Shown in pieces: positions 1 through 12,200 of a DNA stretch of 64,000 bases. The stretch's first letter is position 1; every line of letters begins with the position of its first letter. Source of the stretch: Fragilaria radians (lineage: Eukaryota; Bacillariophyta; Fragilariophyceae; Fragilariales; Fragilariaceae); assembly GCA_900642245.1 (NCBI GenBank), contig CAAAJI010000009.1, positions 581,025-645,024 of the forward strand, written 5' to 3'. Position numbers and translations under genes: made by a program. A model generated the notes under the pieces. The model did not search any database. It saw nothing but the letters and a program-made list of their open reading frames with translations, and had not been told where the DNA came from.

Positions 1-374
1 AACATAATGATAACAAGACAATGACAATGACAATGATATTTTTGAGTTTGAAAATTGAAATTGGAAGCAAATAAACCACCTTGTTCGAATCGGTTACTTA
101 CGCCGCAAGGGCCACACAAAGATTCAGGGTAATTTAAACAAATTTATGCGCGATGCAAGACATAATCATGTGTCATAACACAAAATCTCGCCAATGCCTA
201 TTTTAAGTTTTTTGCAATTCTAAGTGATCTGATTGACAACATAAATGCAGCATCAGTCAATACAAACAGAGAGGCTTAAAGTTTTTCTAAAGTAATACTT
301 AAGTACTTAGGCATTCCATTCAAAAGTTACATGCGACTTATGCTTTCTTTACCAATTGTATAATTTCGCCAAAA
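1..374. other. Intergenic, downstream of V-ATPase B
   Basis: AT-rich sequence beyond the stop codon of the V-ATPase subunit B gene, which is transcribed from the opposite strand. I see no coding or RNA gene. It probably holds the 3' UTR and terminator region of that gene. Confidence 0.5.
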
Positions 375-2045
375 TTAATGCGATCCATCTGCCTTGTTCA
401 AGTCTTCAGCAGCTTCGCGGCGACGTGTGTAGTAACGATCTAAATCTTTCTTAGGAATCTTCTTGAGAAGCTCCTTAGGGAAGGCACGAAGAATTCCCCA
501 AGCAAGATCAAGAGATTCGAAAATTGTTCTAGCTTGGTATGGACCTTGTGACACAAATTTACCTTCAAAGCGCTCTAGGAAGTTGAGGTAGAGGTGGTCT
601 TCCATGGAGAGAGCTTCTTCTCCGACAACAGCCTTCATTGCCATGACATCCTTACCCATGGCATATGATGCATAGAGCTGATTGGAAACAGAGCCGTGGT
701 CATCACGTGTCATACCTTCACCAATGGCAGATTTCATCAATCGAGAAAGGGATGGAAGGACGTTAATAGGAGGGAAAATTCCTTTGGTATGAAGCTGACG
801 ATCAAGGTAGATTTGACCTTCAGTAATATATCCTGTAAGGTCTGGAATAGGGTGGGTAATGTCGTCGTTAGGCATCGTAAGAATGGGAAGTTGAGTAATG
901 GAACCATTACGTCCAACCACACGTCCAGCACGTTCGTAAATAGTGGAAAGATCGGTATACATGTACCCTGGATAACCACGACGTCCAGGAACTTCTTCAC
1001 GTGCAGCAGAGACTTCACGAAGTGCGTCAGCGTAGGAAGACATGTCCGTAAGAATTACCAGTACGTGAAGATCGCGTTCATATGCAAGATATTCAGCAGT
1101 AGTCAAGGCCAGACGAGGAGTAATAATACGTTCAATGGTAGGATCGTTAGCCAAGTTCAAGAAAAGCGCAGTTCTCTGCATAGCACCAGATTCCTCGAAG
1201 TCAGAACGGAAAAAGCGAGCAGTTTCCATATTGACACCCATCGCTCCAAAGACAATGGCAAAGTTCTCTTCATGGCCATCAACAGTGTCTTTTTGTTGCA
1301 CAAGAGAAGCTTGACGAGCAATTTGAGCAGCTACTTCGTTGTGCGGAAGTCCAGCAGCAGAAAAAATAGGAATCTTTTGCCCACGTGCAATTGAGTTCAT
1401 GACATCAATTGCCGAGATTCCTGTCTGGATCATGGCTTTAGGATAGTCTCTCGATGAGGGGTTGATGGGCTGACCGTTAATATCAAGATAAGCCTCTGCC
1501 AATACCTTAGGAGCAGAGTCAATCACCTTTCCTGATCCATTGAAGGATCTCCCAAGCATTTCTTCGGAAACTCCCATCTTCAATACATCTCCTGTGAATT
1601 CACAACGAGTCTTACGATTATCAATGCCAGCTGTACCTTCGAAAACTTGAACAACAGCACGGCTACCTGCGACTTCTAAGACTTGACCAGAGCGGACAGT
1701 CCCATCACCCAAAGTCAAGTTCACAATTTCGGCATATTTCGGGAGCTTCACATTGTCCAAAATTACCAAAGGCCCATTGACTCCAGCAATAGTTCTAGAA
1801 ACAGTTGAAAGTTAGTTTACGTTGAAGGTTTTATCAAGTTCATGATATTTCTATATGTAAGGAAGCTAGTAGACAGGTTCGTACAGAAGTAATCTCAAGG
1901 AGTGCTTTTTCCTTAAGATACATTTCCTTAACATCATTTCTTCTCACCTGTACTCAAGACGAGGAATAGCCGCATAATCTTTGACGACACTAAGCTGGTC
2001 CATCTTTTGACGGGGAGGGATGAAGCGTTCTTCTGCGTGAGCCAT
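375..2045 (-). CDS. VMA2: V-type proton ATPase subunit B
   Basis: Non-catalytic nucleotide-binding B subunit of the V1 head of the vacuolar H+-ATPase, which acidifies vacuoles and endomembrane compartments. I read two exons on the minus strand: 2045-1948 (starts [14 protein letters not shown]) and 1794-375, joined across a 153-bp GT-AG intron. The join creates [14 protein letters not shown], the expected family sequence. Total length is 505 residues, normal for subunit B. Family blocks visible are [43 protein letters not shown], and [19 protein letters not shown]. It lacks a canonical P-loop lysine, as B subunits do, because catalysis sits in subunit A. Identity is very secure. The splice sites are my inference from consensus and protein continuity. 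Confidence 0.97.
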
Positions 2046-5000
2046 TCTTCGAAGTTTTGTAAGGTTTACTGCTCTTCAAAAAGTAAGGTCTATGATTGTG
2101 AAAGTGAATGCAATATTTTTTCTTTTTTTGCGAACTCAACCGTTATTGGGATATCCGGTATATTCATGTTGCGAACAGTCAGACAAGGCTTCATCGCCGG
2201 ATTTCATTTTCTATTTCTCGATTCCAGACAAACAAAAATACTAAGCCTGAAATACAAACGAAATCCCAAATAATACTGCAAACGTGAATATATACGATAG
2301 CATTGTCCGATCACGACGACTCTAACCACATATTGGCAAAGAATTTGGGATTTATGCTTTGTTTTCAAGACGGTGAGAGATTTGAGGCGCAAGAACACCT
2401 TTCTCTTACCAGAGAATCATTTCTTAGCTTTGTATATGTATGACGTTGTTGTAGTATAGCTTTAACTTTGATGGCTTGAACAACGAATTATTGATTTAAA
2501 TTCACAACATGAAGCAAGGTCAATACACTCTATTGAATGTCTTAATGTCATTGATACGTACAACAGAACGCTAATTTATTAGCAACTTTCGTTCGTTTTC
2601 GTGACACAGCAAGATTATGGATACACAGTGAGTAAACTTCATCAGTTACTAAATCTCTTTTTGACATTTAAACTGCTATTGACTTAAATATTGGTCTGAT
2701 ACCATTTTCTCTTGATCCAAAGGTGCATTAACTAGAATGGATACCCTTCATTGATAACTCCGTTTCTAACTTTTTCTTGAACCTTTGACAGATCAAAACG
2801 GGAAACTGGAAAACGATTAACAACTGGAGAAGAATTTGAAACTTTTATCTATTCAATTGTGACACTGAGTAGAGTCACAAAGTAACGCTGGAAGTTATAT
2901 TCTTTGGTGGGCGCATTTTCCAAAATTATCTACCTTCCTGAGTCTATATATGCCATGACTTTTAACGCCTCTGAGGTGAAATAACCTTTTAGTCACTTCA
3001 TTTCCTTGAAAAGCCTTGCGCTGGAGGGGGCTATTTTGTCTCCTGGGACTGTCTCGTTATTGCGAACAATGTTGCTTACCTCAATGGAAATATCATCTTC
3101 AACCAAATAATTAATGTATCCTCTCTATCTCCTTTTTTAATTCAAATTGCATCACTCTTCTTTAAGCAAATCAAGTCTTTAGACTTGATGATCTGTCTCG
3201 TTTTAATGTTGAAAAGGCTATAGATGTCATCGGAGTGATTTTGTGGCATGCATACGGTGCCACGATTATATTACTTTAATTGTATCTTGTTCGTTGTAGT
3301 TATAACATCCATTCCACCCAAGATTTGTAGATTTTGGTTTCTTAAAATTAGCTCCAAACAGTAATTCATAAGGGAGCTCTCCAAGATCACAATTGATCAG
3401 GGCGGTGGCACAAAAAGTTGTAGTCAATGCTCATTCTGCCCCAATTCCCCATCTCATGTCTTCTTCAAACCCATCCGCATTCAACATTGATCTGACGTGA
3501 CAGTACAATGCTTGGAAATATTTTCGGCTTTCCACTTGTATGCAATGTTCTTGGGCCACTGACTCAATTCGATTCCAAAGCTAATACTCTCAACGAAGTC
3601 GGAATATACTACACAACTTAAAGAAAAGTGAAGGAATTTGTGTGAAATTAGGTCACATGGCTGTGCGATGTAAATCAAGACATGTGAAAGATGACAACAA
3701 AGAGATTACCTATAACTATTGAAATATAACCCGGTCATGCGACTGGAATAGCGCATTTAGGATGAGGCCAAATGGCAAGCTTTTAGGAGAATCACTACAT
3801 TGCTAGAGACATGGGAATTGAAGGTTAATTTCCAATTGTGGTTAGCAATGATGATATTTGTTCAACCTTTATGGCAGAAAACACAAGTTCAAGACATGTG
3901 GATACCGGACATCATTTCATTCGTGAGCATGTTGAGGATGCTTGTATCGAAATTATTTTTGTCAGATCAGACGATAATGTGACAGAGTTTTACTAAGAAT
4001 ATCAGCAGAGAAGCTTAGCAGAGTCAGATTGTCAGGGAAGGTGGGAGATGATTTAACTGAATGAATATTGGAAATATGAAGAAGGGTATTTGATTGCATT
4101 TTGCCAATAATCTTTATTTTGAATTGTACTTCAATAAGTAATTAGCAAGAATAGTAAATTGAAAAGAGGAATGACAAGCGCTTAGAGTTATCGTGGTATC
4201 TACATGGTCTAGTTTACAATTTAGGGTGAAGAGACACTTTATAATAATGAATGCTGATCAATCTGACGCGATAAATTATTGATTACTACATGCCAATGAA
4301 GCGATACGTATGAAGCGGGCATTTCTCCTGCTCAAAAATAATAGCTACAATACCATTGATCTTATTCAGTATCAGAACTTTATGAAATACATAAGATGTG
4401 ACAACGTCAAAGAATACACCATGATGCCGAGTCAATTGCTCAGAGAAATCCTTGGAATAACTGCCGAGGCAAGAACAATGACTCCTTTTTACCTCAGGAA
4501 TGGATCTGGACGAGCAAGCAAACTGTGGATACAGGCTACAGCAACAACAACACAGTTGAGCAACGTTGCAGTACTAAAGATCCCGGAAATTCTAACAGGA
4601 AAAGATACAATTCTTTCATCACTCAATCCATAGAAAATGTCCCTTTGTGATTGCCTATACCTCAGTGTTCAGAGAGGTAGAACGAACTAAAGCGTTTCCA
4701 ATGTGCTCTTTTGTATTCGGTTAGAGCTATCTTACCGTCATTTTCGGGCGGCAAGTCCATAATCCTATGCTCTAGCATACTTTCTTGAATACGGAATTTT
4801 TCGAGGGCTTAACTGCATGACTTGTATAGCTCACAAACGATGTCATGATTCCTCTGACAAAGAGTCAGACATTAGGTCCCTTTTTGAATACACTATCTGA
4901 AAACTCATCTAAAAATCAAATGATTCTACCACTTTTCCTCATGTTTACTCCTCCTTGTGCAGCACTATTTACTTTTGTGTAGCATCTTTCGAAGGGTACT

Positions 5001-5984
5001 AACCAATTATTTGAATCTTTGTAATACTTTTGGTCTGATTTTGGTTACATTGCCGTGAATGCCACTAGATGACTGTACAGTGCTATGAACTTGACGTTTT
5101 CTGCCCTAATTTTCTTTAAATCATATTTCTAATCATAGAATTTTTCTAGATTCCCATCCCACATGTCTCTTGAATTTGAATTAAATTTAACTTTTCCTCA
5201 CTCTAGCTATCAAAGATACAGCTGCCCTAGCCCTAATTACGTGTACACTAAAATAGTCCTGTTTATCTTGATTGTTTTGCATCTCATTTCTTTAATCTTG
5301 AGGAATCCAGAATTAAGAATCCTGCTTTAAAAGATTCCTATTTGTAAAAGGCAAGTTTAACCTTTGATGGCAGAAGTACAGTTATTTGCCAAATTTAAAC
5401 AAACGGATAGAAACACAATTAGAACAAGTGTTGCCTGAAGTATGGCTGCATTAGATTTTAAAGAGGTAACTTGAATTTTGTGTCGGGTGGATGTAAAACT
5501 GATATTTGAGCACCACGAGGATAATGGGTGAAGGATAAAGCGTACGCACTTAAATGAATTCATGTAAGTATGCAACACACTAAACTTGAGTAATCAAACA
5601 ATCAATTGAAAACAATGGGGATATAGCCCACACGCGTCCATACATGATTTCTGGATCACCTGAAAGTAATTGGACTAAGAAGAAGTTTATAAATCTGGAT
5701 GTGAGCAGTATGTCATAACTTCCTATTCCTCCACTTTAAGAACACAGGATTGCAATGTCCAAATATTTTAGTAACTAGATCATAATTGGAGTGCATTCAT
5801 AATTCTTCTCAAGATGAGCGTAGTGTAATTTAATAAGAATATATGAATGGTCTGACCTTGTTACATTCCATCTCAAAATATGAATATTAGTCAAGAATCA
5901 ATTACAGAATTCTAATTTGCGTCTCATTGTCATATTGCATATCTCCAATCCCATGTGCATACAATTTTCAAGTATGTTTTCTGA
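2046..5984. other. Long gene-poor interval with one copia relic
   Basis: About 3.9 kb with no ORF that I can support as a host gene. The only recognisable content is a decayed Ty1/copia RNase H piece near 3.8-4.0 kb, listed separately. The short ORFs around 4310-4633 and 5357-5578 have no motif or splice context. Decayed transposon sequence may extend further, but I cannot recognise it. Confidence 0.5.
3790..4035 (+). pseudogene. Ty1/copia RNase H relic
   Basis: Translating across frames gives fragments such as FMAENTSSRHVDTGHHFIRE followed by IIFVRSDDN. This matches the C-terminal end of the copia RNase H domain: the intact-looking copy at 55.9 kb reads FMAQNASSGVRTRHVDTRYH and VRENLEDG at the same place. 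The frame is broken several times, no LTR is visible nearby, and the rest of pol is not recognisable. It is an old, non-functional fragment. Confidence 0.7.
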
Positions 5985-7019
5985 ATGTATTTCAACATTT
6001 TGAATCGTTTTTTCGACCTTTTCTTCTGTACATATCACAGAACAATGATGATAAATTTATCGAAAGCTTCAAGCAAGGTTGGGCTCGCGTTTTCAAGATT
6101 ACAGTTGCATGTGGAAAAAATCTTATTTAGGAAACACACGGTAATGCTACTTCTCCTGGATTTTAGAAATTGTCATCATTTCTTGAAGTTGCAATTGCAT
6201 ACAAATTTAATCGCTGAACTCAAAAGAATGGTTATCCTCAGAAAGATCCTTGATTCTGATGGAGATGATGAGTTGGTATCCGTAGACGGGAAAATAAAAT
6301 ATCTAGACATGCAGCCGATAACTCCCGAGTTGGAACAGTGTATGACTGACCTGAATTCTCCTCCACCAATCATTCGCATGTTGACAGAGTACAGCAATCA
6401 TGACGACGAAATATCGATTGCTAGTGAATACTTCTCCGAAATGTTCCTTCCGACTTTTGATACTCCTCCAGGACGTCAAAAAGTTATTTTTCCCTCTGAA
6501 GGGCTCGCTTTCTCAAGCCGTGAAATACACCATGCTGAGGCTACAGAACACTCTCTCTCCCCAAATTGTTTTTTTCAGACTTCTTTAAATGGTCGTTTGA
6601 AGCTACTGCCACGTTCACACCGAAGCATTGATTCCATCGGGTCAAGGAATCACCGTAACCCTAGACGCGATCGATCTTTCTTTCCAGATAAATCTGCATT
6701 ACTCATCGTAGATCAATTTCATATCATTAGTGATAGCGATAAAAGTCTTTCCACGACAGATGAGAGTTTTTCAGAGCATAATTACTGGCAAGAAATGACT
6801 GAAATCAACGCGGAGGCGAATTTATGTAAACTTAAAGGAGAAAGCAATCGGGAAAAGGTAGTCTTAACCTCCAACACTTTAGAGAGACGTGGACGGAGGC
6901 AAACTAATCACACGGTTGGATTGAAAGAAGGAGCAAAGCCTCAAGTTTCAGAGGCTTCATTTTGGGAAGATTTTCATGACAACCTCATGGGATGGTGTTT
7001 CTCTTGTAACTACAAGTAA
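5985..7019 (+). CDS. Hypothetical protein, acidic and Ser-rich
   Basis: An uninterrupted ORF of 344 codons with no domain that I recognise. The first ~80 codons are hydrophobic and less protein-like. From the internal methionine near 6229 (MVILRKILDSDGDDELVSVDG) the composition becomes acidic and Ser/Asp-rich, so that ATG, giving about 262 residues, may be the real start. There are short Pro-rich spots (NSPPPIIRM, FDTPPGRQK), an Arg/His-rich patch (RNHRNPRRDRSF) and a C-terminal Trp/Cys motif (MGWCFSCNYK). It looks like a mostly disordered regulatory or lineage-specific protein. The ORF length in this AT-rich sequence argues that it is real. Its function is unknown. Confidence 0.5.
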   Translation: MYFNILNRFFDLFFCTYHRTMMINLSKASSKVGLAFSRLQLHVEKILFRKHTVMLLLLDFRNCHHFLKLQLHTNLIAELKRMVILRKILDSDGDDELVSVDGKIKYLDMQPITPELEQCMTDLNSPPPIIRMLTEYSNHDDEISIASEYFSEMFLPTFDTPPGRQKVIFPSEGLAFSSREIHHAEATEHSLSPNCFFQTSLNGRLKLLPRSHRSIDSIGSRNHRNPRRDRSFFPDKSALLIVDQFHIISDSDKSLSTTDESFSEHNYWQEMTEINAEANLCKLKGESNREKVVLTSNTLERRGRRQTNHTVGLKEGAKPQVSEASFWEDFHDNLMGWCFSCNYK

Positions 7020-8496
7020 GGTGTCAATGTTACTCTATCGCGTGAAACATTGTATTAATTTCTGGCTGTTAAGCAGTGCAGATTTATATATATTGTATTG
7101 AATTGTAAGTTGTGCCATTTTGTTAATTATATTGAATGAATAAGTTATCAAATAGAAGATTTTATCAAATTTTGTATATATCAACTTTTCTAGAATGCCG
7201 ATCATTGTGAATACGACATTTGCCTTTTGAATTATTGATGTTTGGTTAATGTGGTTAAAAGCCATACTTTAGTCCTGTTTTACGGGGTACCGCGTTGAAT
7301 CAGAACGTCTCCACTCGTTCAGGGTTCCGCTCTTTAAACAGTTGGGGATTCAAGATTGGCCGCAGATGGAACTTGTAAACTTTCTTGTATCGAGTGTTAT
7401 TCCTTCTGTCATGAATGATAAATATTTGTGTTCTTTTCGGAGCGGATTTATGCCCAACTCACCATGTTTTAAATGTTTTAGAGCTTGCGCTGGCCAAATG
7501 TTAGTTGCACAAGCATGTATTGTAATTTAGACTGCTAAGTTTTCATACTAAGAAGGATGGCCATTGGTCTCCATGCTAAATGATGTCAATAACTTAACTG
7601 AAGCATTTCAATCACATTCATGATTGCGTTAGTTTTCATATCCTCATGTAAAATCAGTTGACATTTGTTTTGTTTTGAATTTCCACTCCCAACTTGGCCT
7701 TATTGGGAGTTGAAGAGCCAATTCCAAAGCCTCAAGTGAAGGTGCAGTTAATAACTTTTGAACAGAAGTTCTAAACTTACACAAGAATAAAATAGAAAGA
7801 ACCTAAATAAGATTGCAATATTTCATAGTGTCAATTCATCACTCAACATGAGAACACAGAGATGAATAAACTATATGGGAAGTTTGATAGTGCTCAGTCT
7901 TCATTGTGTTTTGCAATAAGGTGTCACCATTTAACTTGAATTCCAAATTTATTTCTCGGAGACTGTGCATTACTTGCTGCTATTTTAATTGTTGCTCTAT
8001 CATTAGCTATTCAAGACTTAAAGCACTGAGTAAGATGATGGAGAAACATTGTCTCTATAAGATTAGGGGGGGGGAGGGGTGTAAAGGAGACTTCTAGTCA
8101 AATTTCTTATGAAGATCAGGTTGGTCAGCAAGTATTATTCGCAGAACTTTCTTGAAAAATGATCAATACATCTTACATAAACAAGAATTGTAGAACATGA
8201 ATTAAGAGAGATTTTGAATCAATCTAAATGCCAGTGAAATAGAAAAAAGGATGATAAAAAACATATTTTTGTATTGGAACTCCTTTTCAATACTATATAT
8301 ACCTTGGAATTATTCCTAATTTATCACAAAATGATATTTCTTCCATCCTGCTGATGTGTCGTTATATCTATCAATCTTTAGCCTCAATCAGATCAAAGTA
8401 TAGTAACATAACTTTTGACTTGAGATTGCTGACTGTTTCCTCTGTTCTGATGGATCTACCAAAGTCTTGACGCACTAAGGCACTTATTTTGTCACG
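7020..8496. other. Intergenic between orphan gene and 8-TM gene
   Basis: The 3' ends of two convergent genes meet here. I see no supported gene. There is an oligo-G run near 8066-8074 (nine G followed by A and GGGG). The rest is AT-rich unique-looking sequence. Confidence 0.5.
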
Positions 8497-10308
8497 CTAC
8501 ACGAGCATACCAGACCATTGCTTACTTTTAGTCACACTAGGCTGCTGGAAGCTCAATCCACCATTATACGACTCTTCAAATTGACCATAAGATTTCAATG
8601 AGTCTTTATCTGAATCTGCACCTCTTTCAAAACTCATTCCACTTCTATAAGAGTCACCACTGTAATACTGTGACTTCCCATATCCCGCGGAAGAGATTTG
8701 ATTGCTTCTTCCAGATGAATAAGAGTTACCTTCATCATATTGACCGATCGGATGCTTCCTAAAGCTTGTCTCACTTCTAAATGAGTCTTCTGTTGAATCA
8801 GACGGCAAAAGGGGCTTTGCTTTTTTTCTGAGACTATTCGCACTGACGTAAGAGTAGGAGTCTTCGCTATCGTACACGTCATTGATTCCCTTTGATGATT
8901 TATAAAGACTACTTGAGCTTCCACCAGAATAGTAACTGTTTTGAGATTGATTGATACTCATCCTATTTGAGTATGAGCCGTTTTGGGAGTGAATAACGCT
9001 GGATTTATCGTGAGAGATTTTACCGTACAATTGCTCACCATGTAAATCCCCTGTGTCAGTGTAAATGCTACCCGCTGCCGATTTAACGTCATCGTCATAA
9101 TTGAGACGTGACTGTCTGAACTCATCCCTTGACGTATCAGGATGCTCTCCCATGTACAGGTTGTCCTCCGCATCCTCACTATGCTCTGTTGGAGCTACAC
9201 TTTGCGAACTTGGATGAAACACACTTTTGGGAGAGTTCATGACAGTCATATTTCCCACAGCGGCAGCATTTGGAATTTCCATCTGAAGGGCTGGGCTATC
9301 CTTCTCTTGCTGTGCATTAAGCTTTGACACGTAATCAACTGTGGCACTCAAGATCAAGAAAGAAAGAATAGCGCTAAACCAACTGAAATAAAAAAGATTC
9401 CCTATTTTCGCCCCTGGACCAACTTCTGACGTTACTAAACCAACGGAGAAGCAATCAATGATAAAAAGTACACTAGATACCATAAGTTCAATACCCCAGG
9501 GGGCTAATCCCGTTGATACTTTCATTCCAATGATGACAAGGGACCCGGTAGATCCAGCACCTCCGACGACAATAGCAATTATGCTTCGATTGCAGAATTT
9601 TGTTCCAAGACGTTCGGTCCGAAGGCATTCACAGTCAAATACATTTGCAGCAGAAGAAGTAAGGATGATAGATATAATCAAGAAAGCAAGCCATGTATTC
9701 AATCGATCTGATCTCAAAGTCAGCTGATCATTTACGTTTAGAAAATACACTTCTTTCAGAAAGTTCAAAAGCAAAAGAATAGATACTACGAAACCTGCCC
9801 AGCTAGAGTAATAAAGATTCCCTAAAATAACCGCTCCCTCTCTATCGACTGCCAAACCGTTATTAGAGTCCGAAATGATAGCCACAAGTGCTGACCATAA
9901 TCCAGCCAATGCGAAACTCAAGGCTCCTTCAAATTTTGTACCAATGAACATAAAGGATAAAAAGGGTGATAGATGAATGAAAACAACTAGAAAAGTAAGA
10001 CAGAAAGAGAGAATCGAGCAGCCTACTGCCCATTTTTGATTCATGATTCCTTTCGCTGTCGGTTGAACCCGATCTGTAGCTTCCATGGTTGATCCAGCTA
10101 CAATCAACGATGACAGAAGAAATGCAAACCAATAAATAAACCTTGGAGAGCGTTCTGAAGGAAGAGAAGGAAATGCCTTCAGATCCTGTTTAGCTTCATT
10201 TGGTTGATGAGGTGTTTCAAGTAAGTTCCTTGATTCGATCATCGTCTCAATGTGCAGACGTCCATAGGAAAGTGTCACTATTGTTGCAATAATGACCTCC
10301 AGAGTCAT
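8497..10308 (-). CDS. Duplicated 4-TM membrane protein with Ser/Tyr-rich tail
   Basis: A 603-residue protein read from the ATG at 10308; the open frame runs upstream only through non-ATG codons. The ATG at 10242 (MIESRNLLE) is an alternative start. The N-terminal half carries eight hydrophobic segments arranged as two related sets of four. The sets end in near-identical motifs, GNLYYSSWAGF and GNLFYFSWFSA, which indicates an internal duplication. A hydrophilic tail of roughly 260 residues is rich in Ser, Tyr, Gly and Asp, with loosely repeated SYxSGxS-type elements (YYSGGSSSSLYKSSKG, YYSGDSYRSGMSF). This looks like a tail subject to phosphorylation or scaffolding. I know of no named family, and similar multi-TM proteins appear to be lineage-specific. 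Transport or structural roles are both possible. Confidence 0.75.
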   Translation of the reverse strand: MTLEVIIATIVTLSYGRLHIETMIESRNLLETPHQPNEAKQDLKAFPSLPSERSPRFIYWFAFLLSSLIVAGSTMEATDRVQPTAKGIMNQKWAVGCSILSFCLTFLVVFIHLSPFLSFMFIGTKFEGALSFALAGLWSALVAIISDSNNGLAVDREGAVILGNLYYSSWAGFVVSILLLLNFLKEVYFLNVNDQLTLRSDRLNTWLAFLIISIILTSSAANVFDCECLRTERLGTKFCNRSIIAIVVGGAGSTGSLVIIGMKVSTGLAPWGIELMVSSVLFIIDCFSVGLVTSEVGPGAKIGNLFYFSWFSAILSFLILSATVDYVSKLNAQQEKDSPALQMEIPNAAAVGNMTVMNSPKSVFHPSSQSVAPTEHSEDAEDNLYMGEHPDTSRDEFRQSRLNYDDDVKSAAGSIYTDTGDLHGEQLYGKISHDKSSVIHSQNGSYSNRMSINQSQNSYYSGGSSSSLYKSSKGINDVYDSEDSYSYVSANSLRKKAKPLLPSDSTEDSFRSETSFRKHPIGQYDEGNSYSSGRSNQISSAGYGKSQYYSGDSYRSGMSFERGADSDKDSLKSYGQFEESYNGGLSFQQPSVTKSKQWSGMLV

Positions 10309-11279
10309 CAATTTGGAACCGACTATGACCTTTTGAGACCGGCTTTCCACTCCAGAATATTAGTATGCACTCTATCGTTACCCTATGGAATACCAGTGCA
10401 AGATACGGAAAATTTTAAATCTGAAGAGTCAAACAGCTTCCAGTAGAAAAATTTAACTAGATTGTGATCATTCTGAATTGCCTTAGCAACATTGTTATTT
10501 TGAATTATTTCAACCTTGAAAATAGAGGAAATCTCGAATTCATCAATAGAGGGAAACATCTTAAAAAAATTGAAAAAGGCAATCATAGTTGGTAACAAAA
10601 ATGCTTATTACTTTTCTTTATCACTTTGTCTTCTAATTTTGCAATTCTGCATTTTTCACATAGGACGTTTATGGCATACAACAACAGTATGTGGGATATG
10701 ATATAATCCAATAAGTGAGGTAGATAATGCGTTTTATATTCATCAATATATGGAAACTAATGTCGTATGCAATTCGAATTGTATACTTGTATTCAAAATA
10801 TCTATATAGCAACCAGAAAACTAAGTATATACTTAGTTTTTTAATATGCAATTAAGCTAACGCACAAGATTGTAGCTGAGCTAGTTTGATTACGAAAATC
10901 TGAACAACGAAATCTCTTTAGATTTCAATATCAAGAAACCGTCACCATAGTTGTCTTATAAAAGGAAAATCCTCAATTGTGCATTTTTGGCATAAAATAA
11001 TATTAAGCAAATTTATTTCCTTACACAGCATGTCTCGAAACTAAAATCATACTTGGAATGAATTTCATTTGCTATTGTCATAAATGGAAAGATAAATGTA
11101 AGTACTTACAGTTAGCTTTATAAATAGGGACGGGTGAACGTATAAGGTACTGTATCGCTGTATTAAGTAAAATGGGGACAATACATCTTACCTCTTACCA
11201 TATCCTTGAAGTACCGTACTGATCATACTATCCAACTTTTTTCGTTTTACTCGCATCCGAGATTGCACTTTGAGTGAAA
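10309..11279. other. Divergent promoter region, 8-TM gene and RPL27
   Basis: Very AT-rich interval between two divergently transcribed genes, so it should hold both promoters. It contains a perfect 24-bp palindrome at 10817-10840 (separate entry). I see no gene. Confidence 0.5.
10817..10840. repeat. Perfect 24-bp palindrome
   Basis: The arms AAAACTAAGTAT and ATACTTAGTTTT are exact reverse complements with no spacer. It lies 440 bp upstream of the L27e start and 510 bp upstream of the 8-TM start on the other strand. It could be a dimeric protein-binding site, a cruciform, or chance in AT-rich DNA. Confidence 0.8.
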
Positions 11280-11895
11280 ATGGCGATATTGAGTGAGTAG
11301 CCCCAGGTCGGTTGCAAAGTACATGCAGGGTCGAAACTTTTGTTTCTATCTATTGATACCCTACATCATATGTCATGAATGAGGCGAAATGACTCGGAAC
11401 TTTCATATCTTTGACTTTTGATGATTTTCAGTTTCATCCACTAATCAATTTCATATACTCTTGTTCACAGAGGCGGGAAAAGTGGTCATCGTACTTGCAG
11501 GCCGCCATGCAGGAAAGAAGGCTGTGGTCGTGAAGACGTTTGAAGATGGAAATTCGGAAAAGAAATATTCACACTGCTTGATTGCAGGTTTGGCCCAAAA
11601 TCCTCGAAAGGTGACACGCACTATGAGCAAGGCCAAAGTTGAAAAACGATCGAAGGTCATGAAACCGTTCGTTAAGTATGTAAACGTTCGCCATGTCTTC
11701 CCCACCCGTTACGTCGTAGACTTGGATGTAAAAAAAATTGTTGACGAAGCTGACTTAATCGATTCAGAACGTAAAGTTAATTGCAAGAAACAGTTGAAGA
11801 ATCTGTTCGAGAACAGATATTTAAATCAGAAGGAAGTAACGAGTGAAAAGAAGGCCGCAGGAAGTGCCTATTTCTTTGAAAAACTACGTTTTTAA
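11280..11895 (+). CDS. RPL27: 60S ribosomal protein L27e (eL27)
   Basis: Structural protein of the large cytosolic ribosomal subunit. The gene has a 13-nt coding first exon (11280-11292, ATGGCGATATTGA), a 178-bp GT-AG intron (11293-11470) and a second exon 11471-11895. The join yields MAILKAGKVVIVLAGRHAGK, the classic L27e N-terminus with its KOW-like motif. The protein is 145 residues, slightly longer than animal and yeast forms (135-136). Further family sequence includes SKAKVEKRSKVKPF-type blocks, VKYVNVRHVFPTRY, and the C-terminal FFEKLRF. A first exon of only a few codons is common in ribosomal protein genes. Identity is secure. The exon 1 assignment is inferred from exact phase, consensus splice sites and the conserved N-terminus. 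Confidence 0.95.
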
Positions 11896-12200
11896 TAATA
11901 TTTTTATGCCACAATATTTGTCCCAATATCACAAAGCAGAAAGTTTCAAACTTAAGTCGTGAAGCAAATACACCCACAATCCCTAGCCAGACTGTGACAC
12001 ATGTCATTTAGTGCAACCGACAATTGCAATTCTTACTTTCACAGTTCCGAGAACTGATTTGATGAAAAGCACAGCAAGTCTTAATCATGATTTGGTTTTT
12101 CACGGCTCATTATATATACGTAATATATCTAGCTGTTAGGTTGATAGAAAACATCTACAGCTCCTTGTCTAATTAGGGAAGAAAAAGCAAACTTCCCACC

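Noticed and set aside
696..1394. 232-codon plus-strand ORF.
   Set aside because: Antisense shadow of V-ATPase subunit B.
4310..4633. 107-codon ORF.
   Set aside because: Lies in a decayed repeat-like interval and has no recognisable domain or start context.
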